A DNA stretch of 64,000 nt, from assembly GCA_947500585.1 (NCBI GenBank), contig CANMSN010000009.1:1-64000 (forward strand), read 5' to 3'. Within the stretch, counting starts at the first letter, position 1, and every line of letters begins with the position of its first letter. The position numbers and the translations under genes are program-made. Below the pieces are notes generated by a model that was given only the letters and a program-made list of their open reading frames with translations, was not told where the DNA came from and made no database searches. This document shows positions 33,889 to 42,590 of this stretch, piece after piece. This DNA is from an uncultured Flavobacteriaceae bacterium. GTDB lineage: Bacteria > Bacteroidota > Bacteroidia > Flavobacteriales > Flavobacteriaceae.

Positions 33889-33921
33889 CAAATATCTATA
33901 ATTTTCATTTATAAATCCAAA
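33889..33921 (-). promoter_or_regulatory. Predicted his operon promoter
   Basis: TTTG (33918-33921) and GATATTTG (33889-33896, one mismatch to TAnnTTTG) are spaced by 21 bp on the minus strand. Transcription would start just before the leader peptide. Confidence 0.55.
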
Positions 33922-34016
33922 TTATAGATACAATTCTTAAAATAATTTAATAATATTAGTATTTAAGTATAAAAAAATTAATAATTTTTAAAGAATGTAA
34001 TAAATCCTCGATGATT

Positions 34017-34832
34017 TTATTGATTCCCTAGAATAATTGGCATACCGCTATCTCCAGAACCTATTACTATCACCTTGCTATTTGGAGATTCAGACAGTTT
34101 AACAGTTGCTTCAATACCTTTATCTTGAAGAATTTTATCGGTTAAAGAAGCGCTCAAAATTCTGTTAGATTCTGCCTTACCTTTAGCTTCTATAATTACT
34201 TTTTCTGCTTCTTTTCTTGCACTTTCAAGTCTAAATTCATATTCTAAAGATTCTTGCTCTTGCTTTAACTTACGCTCAATAGCTTCTTTAATTGTTGGAG
34301 GTAAAGTTACATCTCTTACTAACACCTCATTTAATTGCACATATTGTTTATCAAGTATTTTTTTTGTTTCTTGAAAAATTTCAACTTGAATAGCGTCACG
34401 CTTAGTTGAATACAAATCGTCTGGTGTATAACGTCCAATAACACTTCGAGCTGCAGACCGAATGGCTGGTTGAATTACACGCTGCAAGTAGCCTTGACCT
34501 AAGGATTGATGTAAATTACCTAATTCGTTATAAACTGGCTGATACCAAGCTGATGCATCAATTTGGATTTCTAATCCATTAGATGATAACACTTTCATTT
34601 TTTCAAAAAGTTCTTGTTGTCTTACTTCATAAACATATACCTTATTCCAAGGAGCAACAATGTGAAATCCTTCGCCCATTGGAGGCTCTTCTGTAACAAC
34701 ACCGTCTCCAAAGGTTTTAAAGAGAACTCCTGCTTCACCAGAATCTATAGTTACTGCAGATTTTGCAATTAATACGAATACTATAATTGCCACAATTATA
34801 AAGGGTAATGCGACTTTAGGTAATTTTTCCAT
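34017..34832 (-). CDS. Prohibitin-family (SPFH/Band 7) membrane protein
   Basis: A 271-residue inner-membrane protein with one N-terminal helix (about residues 7-27) and an SPFH domain: VTIDSGEAGVLFKTFGDGV, PMGEGFHIVAPWNKVYVYEVR, and the RSVIGRYTPDDLYSTKRDAIQ stretch. A long coiled coil (KRKLKQEQESLEYEFRLESARKEAE region, about 185-235) follows. SPFH proteins oligomerise into large membrane assemblies and often modulate membrane proteases. It is 12 nt after the VWA gene and likely shares its transcript. Confidence 0.88.
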   Translation of the reverse strand: MEKLPKVALPFIIVAIIVFVLIAKSAVTIDSGEAGVLFKTFGDGVVTEEPPMGEGFHIVAPWNKVYVYEVRQQELFEKMKVLSSNGLEIQIDASAWYQPVYNELGNLHQSLGQGYLQRVIQPAIRSAARSVIGRYTPDDLYSTKRDAIQVEIFQETKKILDKQYVQLNEVLVRDVTLPPTIKEAIERKLKQEQESLEYEFRLESARKEAEKVIIEAKGKAESNRILSASLTDKILQDKGIEATVKLSESPNSKVIVIGSGDSGMPIILGNQ

Positions 34833-34844
34833 TATTTATTCAAT

Positions 34845-36878
34845 TTAAATTAATCCATTATATTTTCTTAGAAACCACTCTATTGCTAAACTTAATGCTA
34901 TAATAATAAGTAAGTATTTCCAATCTATCAAAGGTAAGCTATTTTTGTTGCTTTTCTGAATTGGAGTGTATCGATTATCGCTTAATAAATCGTTTATTAA
35001 ATTGTCTGTATTATCAATAAAATAACTTTCCCCCTTACTATTAGTAGCTAGCTGTTGTAGCTTTGTTACATTGGCATTTAAGAATTGTTGCTCTACATTA
35101 TATTCTAAAATCTGAAAAGTGCCAGATTTGGAAATGTTTTCATTTGTAGTTTTAATTGTAAAACTATATTCTGAAGGCGGTAAACTGCTTAAATCAACTT
35201 GATAATTATTGTTCTTTAGTGTTAAAGGAAATACTTTTTCGGTATCTGAAGTATCATCTTTTATTACGATATTAAGTGATTCTCTAGAATCGAACTGATA
35301 ATTTTTGTCAAAAAATTGTGCTTTAATGATAATGTTTGTGCTGCCATTATAGAATGATTCATATTCTAAATTTAATCTGTTTCTACGTTTTTTAGATGCC
35401 AGATATTGTATAAGCTTACCGATAAAATCATCAAACTGATTAAATGATTTTGTATTCAAGAAACTTTGAGCGCGCCATTGCCAGATATTTTCACCAAACA
35501 AAACGGCTTCTCGCCTACCATTAGTTTCAAAAGTTGCTAATAGTGGCTCTTTTATTGAAACACCTCGAATGGTTTTGCTTAAAATAGCTTCAAAAGGAAC
35601 TGTGAAATTAACAGAACCGTAATTAGATTTTAATGGCGGAAACGACTCAAAATCAATATCATCTATTAAAAAAGGGGAATAACTTAAATTTAATTCCGAT
35701 TGATATTCTTCAAGTTGTTGCGTAACTTCATGTTTGTAGTTTTTGTTAATCTGATTTAAGAAATTTAAATCTGTTTTAGTTCCAATTATAACAAATCTAT
35801 TCTTATTTGCTTTATTTAATAAATCAAATAGATTACTAAACTTTCTGTTTGGTTGATATAGTATAATTAATTGAAAATCATTGATTTGACTAATAATACT
35901 ATTTGTGTTTAAAAGTGAAATTGTTCGCTGTTCGTTACTCTCAATACTCTTTTTAATGGCTCCTAAATCTGGATGTATAAAATCACTAACAACCGCTATT
36001 TTCGTTTTTTCATCAATAACTTCAACAGCAAAATTTTTAGAATTGTTTATTTTATTTTTCTCATTTTCAATAGGAACCAAAGTGGCTTTATAACTACTAA
36101 CTCCAACATTAGAGGCTGGTAATGTAAAATTGAGAACTTTAGAGTTATTCTCTTTTGAGAAACTTACAGTTTCAGAATATACTGTTGTACTGCCTTTAGT
36201 TACTAAGAATTTTGAGGTAATAGTATTATTACCATTGTAAACTAAAATAGTTTCAATAGGGAATCTATTTTTTAAATATGGGTATTTATTTACGTTAAGT
36301 TGCTCTATTCTTAAATCTGTATAGGTTGTGGTGTCTCCTAAAATTACTGGGTAAATAGCTTGTTTATATTTTGAAAGGCTAAACTCATAGTCATTACCAA
36401 AGGTTTGGTTGCCGTCTGTTATTAATACTGTAGGCGCGTTAGTTTGCTTATATATTTGATCTAATTGATTAAAAGCATTATCAATGTTGGTTTGTTTTTC
36501 TGTGAACGATAATGTGTCAGAATTTTTAAAATCCTTTCCAAAAGTGTAAAATTCTAAATTGAATTTATCTTTTAAAGACTCATTAGTTTTAATTTTTTCA
36601 ACTAAATCATTGACTTTTTTATCTTGATTTAAATGTATTATAGAATTAGAATTGTCTACTGCAATAACTAAATTAGGCTTCTCGGTAGATAAAGTAACTT
36701 GATTGAATTTCGGATTAATTATCAATAGTAGTATTGAAAAAATAGTAAGGAATCTTAAAAAAGAGAAAAGCATGTTCAATTTAGACATGCTTTTTTCTTT
36801 AGTAAAGTACTGAAATAGTGCTAAAAATAGCGCTATAATAGCTGCTAATATGATATATATAATAGTTTCTGTTTGCAT
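34845..36878 (-). CDS. VWA-domain membrane protein
   Basis: A 677-residue membrane protein. Two N-terminal helices (about 5-25 and 36-56) precede a von Willebrand A-like domain with the MIDAS-type motif DNSNS in LVIAVDNSNSI (about residue 80). A large periplasmic part of beta-rich repeats follows, and a last helix (YLLIIIALSLAIEWFL) anchors the C-terminus. I start at the ATG at 36878; the longer frame adds six residues. The layout resembles BatA/BatB-like or glutamine-amidotransferase-like membrane proteins of Bacteroidota, but the function is unknown. Upstream of the prohibitin gene in a probable operon. Confidence 0.7.
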   Translation of the reverse strand: MQTETIIYIILAAIIALFLALFQYFTKEKSMSKLNMLFSFLRFLTIFSILLLIINPKFNQVTLSTEKPNLVIAVDNSNSIIHLNQDKKVNDLVEKIKTNESLKDKFNLEFYTFGKDFKNSDTLSFTEKQTNIDNAFNQLDQIYKQTNAPTVLITDGNQTFGNDYEFSLSKYKQAIYPVILGDTTTYTDLRIEQLNVNKYPYLKNRFPIETILVYNGNNTITSKFLVTKGSTTVYSETVSFSKENNSKVLNFTLPASNVGVSSYKATLVPIENEKNKINNSKNFAVEVIDEKTKIAVVSDFIHPDLGAIKKSIESNEQRTISLLNTNSIISQINDFQLIILYQPNRKFSNLFDLLNKANKNRFVIIGTKTDLNFLNQINKNYKHEVTQQLEEYQSELNLSYSPFLIDDIDFESFPPLKSNYGSVNFTVPFEAILSKTIRGVSIKEPLLATFETNGRREAVLFGENIWQWRAQSFLNTKSFNQFDDFIGKLIQYLASKKRRNRLNLEYESFYNGSTNIIIKAQFFDKNYQFDSRESLNIVIKDDTSDTEKVFPLTLKNNNYQVDLSSLPPSEYSFTIKTTNENISKSGTFQILEYNVEQQFLNANVTKLQQLATNSKGESYFIDNTDNLINDLLSDNRYTPIQKSNKNSLPLIDWKYLLIIIALSLAIEWFLRKYNGLI

Positions 36879-36957
36879 TAAACTTATTTGTTCCAAAAAG
36901 AACGTAATGAATTCATGATTGCAATCCTTTGATCGCTATTTAGAATGGTATTGATGA

Positions 36958-37006
36958 GATTCCTGTTTACACTTCGACTTCGCACAGTGAAACATACAGG
37001 AATGAC
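36958..37006. repeat. Inverted repeat of the ATTCCTG-CAGGAATGAC family
   Basis: GATTCCTGT and ACAGGAATGAC form the outer arms; TTCGACTTCGCACAGTGAAA lies between. It is a divergent member of the family at 25349-25412, between fabG and the VWA gene. Confidence 0.6.
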
Positions 37007-37009
37007 GGA

Positions 37010-37756
37010 CTATGTTAACATTCCGCCATCAACATTTAATGTTTGTCCAGTAATGTAGGCACTCATATCGCTGGCTAAAAACACACAAACATTAGCGATG
37101 TCTTCTGGTGTACCACCTCTTTTTAATGGAATGCCTGCACGCCAACCTTTTACGACTTCTTCATCAAGCTTAGCAGTCATTTCTGTTTCAATAAACCCAG
37201 GAGCAACGACATTACTTCTAATGTTTCGCGATCCTAACTCTAGGGCAACAGATTTAGAAAAACCTATAATTCCTGCTTTAGAAGCGGCATAATTGGTTTG
37301 TCCAGCATTTCCTTTTACACCAACTACAGAACTCATGTTTATAATAGAGCCTTTGCGCTGTTTTAACATGGTACGCTGTACAGCTTTGGTCATATTGAAA
37401 ACAGATTTCAAATTAACCTCAATAACTGTATCAAAATCAGCCTCACCCATTCGCATAAGTAAATTATCTTTTGTAATACCAGCATTATTAACTAATACAT
37501 CTATACTTCCAAATTCTGCTAAAACATCATCAGCAAGTTTTTGTGCTTCATCAAAACTAGCAGCATTACTTTTATAGCCTTTAGCTTTTATTCCTAAAGC
37601 GTTTAATTCTTTTTCTAACGCATTTGCTGCATCAACAGAAGAACTGTATGTAAATGCTACATTAGCACCTTGTTGTGCAAAAATTTCGGCAATACCTTTA
37701 CCTATTCCTCTACTAGCACCAGTAACTATGGCTGTTTTTCCTTCTAATAACTTCAT
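37010..37756 (-). CDS. fabG: 3-oxoacyl-[acyl-carrier-protein] reductase
   Basis: A 248-residue short-chain dehydrogenase that reduces 3-oxoacyl-ACP with NADPH in fatty acid elongation. Motifs are TGASRGIGKGIAEIF for cofactor binding, VNNAGITKDNLL, the catalytic Ser in NMSSVVG and YAASKAG with the catalytic Tyr and Lys, and VAPGFIETEMT. I start at the ATG at 37756: the 24 extra residues of the longer frame come from a repeat and a hairpin in the 5' leader, and MKLLEGKTAIVTGASRG is the family's usual beginning. Confidence 0.93.
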   Translation of the reverse strand: MKLLEGKTAIVTGASRGIGKGIAEIFAQQGANVAFTYSSSVDAANALEKELNALGIKAKGYKSNAASFDEAQKLADDVLAEFGSIDVLVNNAGITKDNLLMRMGEADFDTVIEVNLKSVFNMTKAVQRTMLKQRKGSIINMSSVVGVKGNAGQTNYAASKAGIIGFSKSVALELGSRNIRSNVVAPGFIETEMTAKLDEEVVKGWRAGIPLKRGGTPEDIANVCVFLASDMSAYITGQTLNVDGGMLT

Positions 37757-37779
37757 GTGGTTTATATAAATAGTTATTT

Positions 37780-37799
37780 CCCGCATCCGCAGGAATGAC
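37780..37799. repeat. Short CCGCATCCGCAGGAATGAC repeat fragment in the fabG leader
   Basis: It shares GCAGGAATGAC with the 25349-25412 repeat and lies about 25 nt upstream of the fabG start codon. Confidence 0.55.
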
Positions 37800-37813
37800 A
37801 GTTTAATTTGAAT

Positions 37814-37833
37814 CTTAGATGAACACATCTAAG
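37814..37833. repeat. Hairpin CTTAGATG-AACA-CATCTAAG in the fabG leader
   Basis: A perfect 8-bp stem with a 4-nt loop between the fabG promoter and start codon. There is no T run, so it is not a terminator. Confidence 0.5.
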
Positions 37834-37848
37834 AAAGCTTTTTCAATT

Positions 37849-37856
37849 CAAATATA
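37849..37856 (-). promoter_or_regulatory. -7 promoter box (TATATTTG) for fabG
   Basis: A perfect TAnnTTTG match on the minus strand about 93 nt before the fabG ATG, right after the sucD terminator. Confidence 0.5.
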
Positions 37857-37880
37857 GTAATTACAAGTTGTTTGAAATAA

Positions 37881-37911
37881 AAAAACCTCACAAGATTTTT
37901 GTGAGGTTTTT
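37881..37911 (-). terminator. Intrinsic terminator after sucD
   Basis: AAAAACCTCACAA and TTGTGAGGTTTTT form a perfect 13-bp stem with a short loop. It begins 19 nt after the sucD stop codon. Confidence 0.88.
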
Positions 37912-37930
37912 AAAAATTATTTATTAAGTT

Positions 37931-38803
37931 TTAAGCTAATACTTCAGCTATTTTTTTACCTATCTCAGCAGGAGAATCTACAACGTGAATGCCACATGCT
38001 CTCATGATTTTCTTTTTAGCTTGTGCTGTATCATCGCTTCCTCCAACAATAGCACCTGCGTGTCCCATTGTTCGTCCTGCAGGAGCAGTTTCACCAGCAA
38101 TAAAACCTACAACTGGTTTTTTACTTCCGCTAGCTTTATACCAGTTTGCAGCATCAGCTTCTAATTGCCCACCTATTTCTCCAATCATAACAACAGCTTC
38201 TGTTTCAGGATCGTTAATTAGTAATTCTACAGCCTCTTTTGTTGTTGTACCAATTATTGGGTCACCGCCAATACCAATAGCTGTTGTAATTCCTAAACCT
38301 TGTTTTACAACTTGATCTGCAGCTTCATAAGTCAACGTACCAGATTTTGACACAATACCTACTTTACCAGTTTTAAAAACAAAACCAGGCATGATACCTA
38401 CTTTAGCTTCACCTGGAGTAATTACACCTGGACAATTTGGACCGATTAAACGACAGTCTTTATTTTTTATATAACTTGATGCAGTAATCATATCTGCAAC
38501 AGGAATACCTTCTGTTATGGTAATAATAACTTTGATTCCTGCATCAGCGGCTTCCATAATGGCATCTGCAGCAAATGCTGGCGGTACGAAAATAATAGTT
38601 GTATCTGCACCAACTTTATCAACGGCTTCAGCAACTGTATTAAAAACAGGCTTATCTAGATGCTTTTGACCACCTTTTCCTGGAGTTACACCACCAACAA
38701 CATTTGTTCCGTATTCAATCATTTGAGTAGCATGAAATGTCCCTTCGCTACCTGTAAAACCTTGAACTATTATTTTTGAATCTTTGTTTACTAAAACACT
38801 CAT
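37931..38803 (-). CDS. sucD: Succinyl-CoA synthetase alpha subunit
   Basis: A 290-residue TCA-cycle subunit that with SucC converts succinyl-CoA to succinate and ATP or GTP. It has the CoA-binding [20 protein letters not shown]-like N-terminus ([13 protein letters not shown]), [42 protein letters not shown], and the phosphohistidine loop [13 protein letters not shown] (His at about residue 245). Length is normal. The beta subunit gene is not in the window. It has its own promoter box and terminator although it follows the lpx genes on the same strand. Confidence 0.96.
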   Translation of the reverse strand: MSVLVNKDSKIIVQGFTGSEGTFHATQMIEYGTNVVGGVTPGKGGQKHLDKPVFNTVAEAVDKVGADTTIIFVPPAFAADAIMEAADAGIKVIITITEGIPVADMITASSYIKNKDCRLIGPNCPGVITPGEAKVGIMPGFVFKTGKVGIVSKSGTLTYEAADQVVKQGLGITTAIGIGGDPIIGTTTKEAVELLINDPETEAVVMIGEIGGQLEADAANWYKASGSKKPVVGFIAGETAPAGRTMGHAGAIVGGSDDTAQAKKKIMRACGIHVVDSPAEIGKKIAEVLA

Positions 38804-38836
38804 AGAAGATTATTTATCGTTTATTTAAATCACTTG

Positions 38837-38844
38837 CAAAAGTA
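38837..38844 (-). promoter_or_regulatory. -7 promoter box (TACTTTTG) for sucD
   Basis: A perfect TAnnTTTG match 33 nt before the sucD ATG on the minus strand. Confidence 0.5.
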
Positions 38845-38879
38845 ATTTTTTGAATTATATTTTTAAAGTAAAAATTGAA

Positions 38880-39824
38880 TTACTTTTTTTCGTTTTGTTT
38901 TAATTTTTCAAGTATCTCAGGAATCTTTCTTATTGATGCTATTTCTTTATACTTAGAACGAAAATCATCTGCTGGGATTCCAAAATAACTTTTACCGCCT
39001 TCAAGAGATTTACTTACTCCTGCTTTTGCAGATATAACAGCCTTTTTACCAATGGTAATTCCACTTGTAATTCCTACTTGACCCCAAATAGTGACTTCAT
39101 CTTCAATAACAACACATCCAGCAATACCTACTTGAGAAGCAATTAAACATTTTTCGCCAATTATTGTATCATGACCAATTTGTACTAAATTATCAATCTT
39201 TGTTCCTTTTTTTATTGTAGTATCTGCCGTTACTCCTCTATCTATAGTACATCCAGCGCCTATATCAACATTGTCTTCAATAACAACGCGACCACAAGAT
39301 TTAAGTCTATCATAGCCTTCTGGTCTATTTTTGTAATAAAAGGCATTGGCTCCTAAAACTGTTCCTGAATGAATAGTAACATTATTGCCAATAATAGCAT
39401 CATCATAAATGCTTACGTTGGAATGAATGACTGAATTATCTCCAATAACGACATTATGTCCAATAAAGCTATTAGGTTGAATTACAGTATTTTTACCTAT
39501 TACAGCTGAAGTAGAAATAGAATTATTTGAACTCTGAAAAGGTTTAAAATGATTAGTCAGTTTATTAAAATCTCGAAAAGGATCATGACTAATAAGTAGT
39601 GCTTTCCCTTCTGGACAGTCAACTTCTTTATTTATTAAAATAATTGTTGCAGCAGAATTTAAGGCTTTGTCATAATATTTAGGGTGATCGACAAAAACAA
39701 TATCACCAGGTTCTACAACATGAATTTCATTCATTCCTAAAACAGGAAATTCAGTATCGCCAATAAAACTACAATCTATTAATTGAGCAATTTCTTTAAG
39801 AGTATGTGGTTTTAGGAACTTCAT
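38880..39824 (-). CDS. LpxD-like acyltransferase paralogue
   Basis: A 314-residue left-handed beta-helix protein. The N-terminal uridine-binding-type domain (LKEIAQLIDCSFIGD, DIVFVDHPKYYDKAL) is followed by hexapeptide repeats from about residue 105 (VIGKNTVIQPNSFIGHNVVIG). The LpxD catalytic His is retained in NLVQIGHDTIIGE, but the usual DGFGFAP loop is NAFYYKNRPEG, so substrate or acyl chain may differ from LpxD proper, which is encoded at 42577-43605. The gene starts directly at the efp stop. It may acylate a modified sugar or act as a second LpxD. Confidence 0.8.
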   Translation of the reverse strand: MKFLKPHTLKEIAQLIDCSFIGDTEFPVLGMNEIHVVEPGDIVFVDHPKYYDKALNSAATIILINKEVDCPEGKALLISHDPFRDFNKLTNHFKPFQSSNNSISTSAVIGKNTVIQPNSFIGHNVVIGDNSVIHSNVSIYDDAIIGNNVTIHSGTVLGANAFYYKNRPEGYDRLKSCGRVVIEDNVDIGAGCTIDRGVTADTTIKKGTKIDNLVQIGHDTIIGEKCLIASQVGIAGCVVIEDEVTIWGQVGITSGITIGKKAVISAKAGVSKSLEGGKSYFGIPADDFRSKYKEIASIRKIPEILEKLKQNEKK

Positions 39825-40391
39825 TTATTCCTTAACACGTTCTTTATAAGTTCCTTTTGCCGTTTCAACTTTAATTTTGTCACCTTCATTAATAAATAAA
39901 GGAACATTAACTTCTGCACCAGTTTCAACAGTTGCAGGCTTTGTAGCATTGGTTGCTGTATTTCCTTTAACACCTGGTTCGGTTGCTGTCACCTCTAAAA
40001 TAACACTCGCAGGCAAATCAACCGATAGTGGCATATTATCTTCAGTATTAATTAAAACCGTTACTATTTCACCTTCTTTCATTAATCCTGGATTATCCAA
40101 AGCAGCTTCTAGCAAACGAATTTGAGTATAATCTGCTTCATTCATAAAATGATAAAACTCTCCATCATTATAAAGGTATTGAAATTTATGAGTTTCAACA
40201 CGCACATCTTCTAACTTATGTCCTGCTGAAAACGTATTGTCTAATACTTTTCCACTAGTCACACTTTTCATTTTAGTTCTAACAAAAGCTGGACCTTTAC
40301 CAGGTTTTACATGTAAAAACTCAATTATTTTATATATATCATTGTTGTAACGAATACATAATCCGTTTCTAATATCACTTGTTGTTGCCAT
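39825..40391 (-). CDS. efp: Elongation factor P
   Basis: A 188-residue translation factor that relieves ribosome stalling at polyproline. It has the three-domain EF-P pattern with TSDIRNGLCIRYNNDIYKII, then FLHVKPGKGPAFVRTKMKSV with the Lys (GKG) at the tip of domain I that is modified or exposed at the ribosome P site, then VELPASVILEV-like DLPASVILEVTATEPGVKG in domain II-III. Length is standard. It lies 4 nt after lpxA and 0 nt before the lpxD paralogue, so it belongs to the lipid A operon. Confidence 0.96.
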   Translation of the reverse strand: MATTSDIRNGLCIRYNNDIYKIIEFLHVKPGKGPAFVRTKMKSVTSGKVLDNTFSAGHKLEDVRVETHKFQYLYNDGEFYHFMNEADYTQIRLLEAALDNPGLMKEGEIVTVLINTEDNMPLSVDLPASVILEVTATEPGVKGNTATNATKPATVETGAEVNVPLFINEGDKIKVETAKGTYKERVKE

Positions 40392-40395
40392 ATAA

Positions 40396-41181
40396 TTAAT
40401 TTGATTTAAAATATCCTTTCATGATTCCGCGATGTGAATTTTTAATAAATTGAAGTATTTCATCACGTTCTGGAGTCGCTTCCATTTCTGCTTCAATTAT
40501 TTCTGAAGCTTGTGTATTGTTATAGTTTTTTTGGTATAATATTCTAAAAATATTCTGAATCTCTCTTATTTTTTCAGTTGAATACCCTCTTCTTCGTAAG
40601 CCAACCGAGTTAATTCCAACATATGATAAAGGTTCTCTTGCAGCTTTTACATAAGGTGGCACATCTTTTCTTACTAAAGAACCGCCTGTTACAAAAGCAT
40701 GATTACCAACAGAAACGAATTGATGAACTGCCGTCATACCTGCTAATACAACATAATCTCCTATAGTGATATGTCCTGCAAGTGTACTGTTATTAGAAAA
40801 AATACAATTGTTACCAACTACGCAATCATGTGCAATGTGGCAATAAGCCATAATTAAACAATTATTGCCTATTACAGTTTTCATTCTATCTGCAGTACCT
40901 CTATTAATAGTAACACACTCTCGGATAGTTACATTATCACCGATTTCTACTGTGGTGTCTTCATCATTATACTTTAAATCTTGAGGAACAGCAGAAATAA
41001 CGGAGCCAGGAAAAATATTGCAATTTTTACCTATGCGTGCGCCTTCCATAATAGTAACATTACTACCTATCCAAGTGCCTTCGCCTATTTTTACATTATT
41101 ATGTATGGTAGTAAATGGCTCAATAACTACATTTTTTGCAATTTTTGCACCAGGGTGAACGTATGCTAAAGGTTGGTTCAT
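40396..41181 (-). CDS. lpxA: UDP-N-acetylglucosamine acyltransferase
   Basis: A 261-residue left-handed beta-helix enzyme for the first step of lipid A synthesis. Hexapeptide repeats run from VIEPFTTIHNNVKIG to about residue 175. The catalytic His lies in CHIAHDCVVGNNC (about residue 123), with MAYCHIAH before it. The C-terminal helical domain follows (VGLRRRGYSTEKIREIQNIF), and the length is typical. It starts 2 nt after the lpxC/fabZ stop. Confidence 0.95.
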   Translation of the reverse strand: MNQPLAYVHPGAKIAKNVVIEPFTTIHNNVKIGEGTWIGSNVTIMEGARIGKNCNIFPGSVISAVPQDLKYNDEDTTVEIGDNVTIRECVTINRGTADRMKTVIGNNCLIMAYCHIAHDCVVGNNCIFSNNSTLAGHITIGDYVVLAGMTAVHQFVSVGNHAFVTGGSLVRKDVPPYVKAAREPLSYVGINSVGLRRRGYSTEKIREIQNIFRILYQKNYNNTQASEIIEAEMEATPERDEILQFIKNSHRGIMKGYFKSN

Positions 41182-41183
41182 AA

Positions 41184-42590
41184 TTATTTAACTTTTGATA
41201 TTTGAGCCATAAGTTCTGCTTCTGCACAAAGTTTCCCGTTTGAATAGGCATAACCTTGCATATGACAAATACCACGACGTATTGGTGTTATTAACGAACA
41301 TTTAAATATTAACGTGTCTCCAGGAACAACTTTTTGTTTAAACTTAACCTTATCCATTTTCATGAAAAAAGTAAGATAGTTCTCAGGATCTGGAACTGTG
41401 TTTAATACTAGAACACCTCCTGTTTGCGCCATGGCCTCAACTATAAGAACACCTGGCATTACTGGAGCTCCAGGAAAATGACCTTTAAAGAATTCTTCAT
41501 TCATAGTCACATTTTTTTGGGCTATAACATGATTGTTAGTTAGCTCAAACACCTTGTCTATTAGTAAAAAAGGTTGTCTGTGAGGAAGCATTGCCATAAT
41601 TTGAGTCACATCCATTAGTGGAGGTTGATTCAAATCTATATTTGGAACATTGTTACGCCTCTCATTTTTTATAAGTTTCGATAATTTTTTTGCAAATTGT
41701 GTGTTTACAAAATGCCCTGGCTTATTAGCTATAACTTTTCCACGAATTCGAGTTCCTATGAGTGCTAAATCACCTAAAACATCTAATAGCTTATGTCTAG
41801 CTGCTTCATTGGGATAGTGTAATGTTAAATTATCTAAAATACCATTTGGTTTTATAGTGATTGAATCTTTTTTAAAAGCTATTTTTAGCTTTTCCATAGT
41901 TTCCTTAGACAATGCCTTATCTACATAAACAATAGCATTATTTAAATCGCCTCCTTTTATTAAACCATGTTCCAAAAGCATTTCTATTTCATGTAAAAAA
42001 CTAAATGTACGTGAATTTGAAATATCTTTTTTAAAATCTGAAATATGATTTAAAGTTGCGTTTTGAGTTCCTAAAACTTTAGTACCAAAATCTACCATAG
42101 TAGTAATCTGATACTCTTTTGCTGGCATTACTAAGATTTCGCTGCCAGTTTCTTCATCTGTGTAGGAAACAATATCTGTAATAACGTATTCTTCTCTAAA
42201 GGCATCCAGTTCTACAATTCCAGCTTTTTCAATAGCTTCAACAAAAAACTTGGAAGAACCGTCCATAATTGGTGGTTCAGATTCATTTAATTCAATAATT
42301 GCATTATCAACATCCAAACCTACTAATGCTGCCAAAACGTGCTCTGATGTTTGAATAATAACACCGTTTTTTTCTATGCAAGTTCCTCTTTGTGTATTTG
42401 TTACATAATTAGCATCTGCTTCAATTACTGGTGTTCCTTCTAGATCTACTCTTTTAAATGCTAACCCTGAATTTGCAGTGGCTGGTTTAAAAGTTAGTGT
42501 TACGTTCTTACCTGTATGCAAGCCAACACCTGTTAAGGATATTTCTTTTTGGATGGTTTTTTGTTTGATTTCAGTATTAACTATTCCCAT
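41184..42590 (-). CDS. lpxC/fabZ: Bifunctional LpxC deacetylase / FabZ dehydratase
   Basis: A 468-residue fusion typical of Bacteroidota. Residues about 8-300 are the zinc deacetylase LpxC: TGVGLHTGKNVTLTF, TSEHVLAALVGLDVDNA, PIMDGSSKFFV and the late HKLLDVLGDLAL with metal-binding residues. Residues about 325-468 are the hotdog dehydratase FabZ: LLPHRQPFLLIDKV-like MLPHRQPFLLIDK, and FFKGHFPGAPVMPGVLIVEAMAQ. Thus one protein commits UDP-sugar to lipid A and makes unsaturated acyl-ACP. It overlaps the end of lpxD by 14 nt. Confidence 0.96.
   Translation of the reverse strand: MGIVNTEIKQKTIQKEISLTGVGLHTGKNVTLTFKPATANSGLAFKRVDLEGTPVIEADANYVTNTQRGTCIEKNGVIIQTSEHVLAALVGLDVDNAIIELNESEPPIMDGSSKFFVEAIEKAGIVELDAFREEYVITDIVSYTDEETGSEILVMPAKEYQITTMVDFGTKVLGTQNATLNHISDFKKDISNSRTFSFLHEIEMLLEHGLIKGGDLNNAIVYVDKALSKETMEKLKIAFKKDSITIKPNGILDNLTLHYPNEAARHKLLDVLGDLALIGTRIRGKVIANKPGHFVNTQFAKKLSKLIKNERRNNVPNIDLNQPPLMDVTQIMAMLPHRQPFLLIDKVFELTNNHVIAQKNVTMNEEFFKGHFPGAPVMPGVLIVEAMAQTGGVLVLNTVPDPENYLTFFMKMDKVKFKQKVVPGDTLIFKCSLITPIRRGICHMQGYAYSNGKLCAEAELMAQISKVK

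Larger units (their letters stand above)
33711..34016. other. hisG leader region
   Basis: The 306-nt gap between hisG and the prohibitin gene contains the his promoter, leader peptide and terminator described separately. The rest (33922-34016) is AT-rich and without recognised features. Confidence 0.7.

Noticed and set aside
25349-37799. Dispersed palindromes as a CRISPR array or insertion sequence
   Set aside because: Copies are single, unevenly spaced, without unique spacers, cas genes or a transposase. They are dispersed palindromic repeats.
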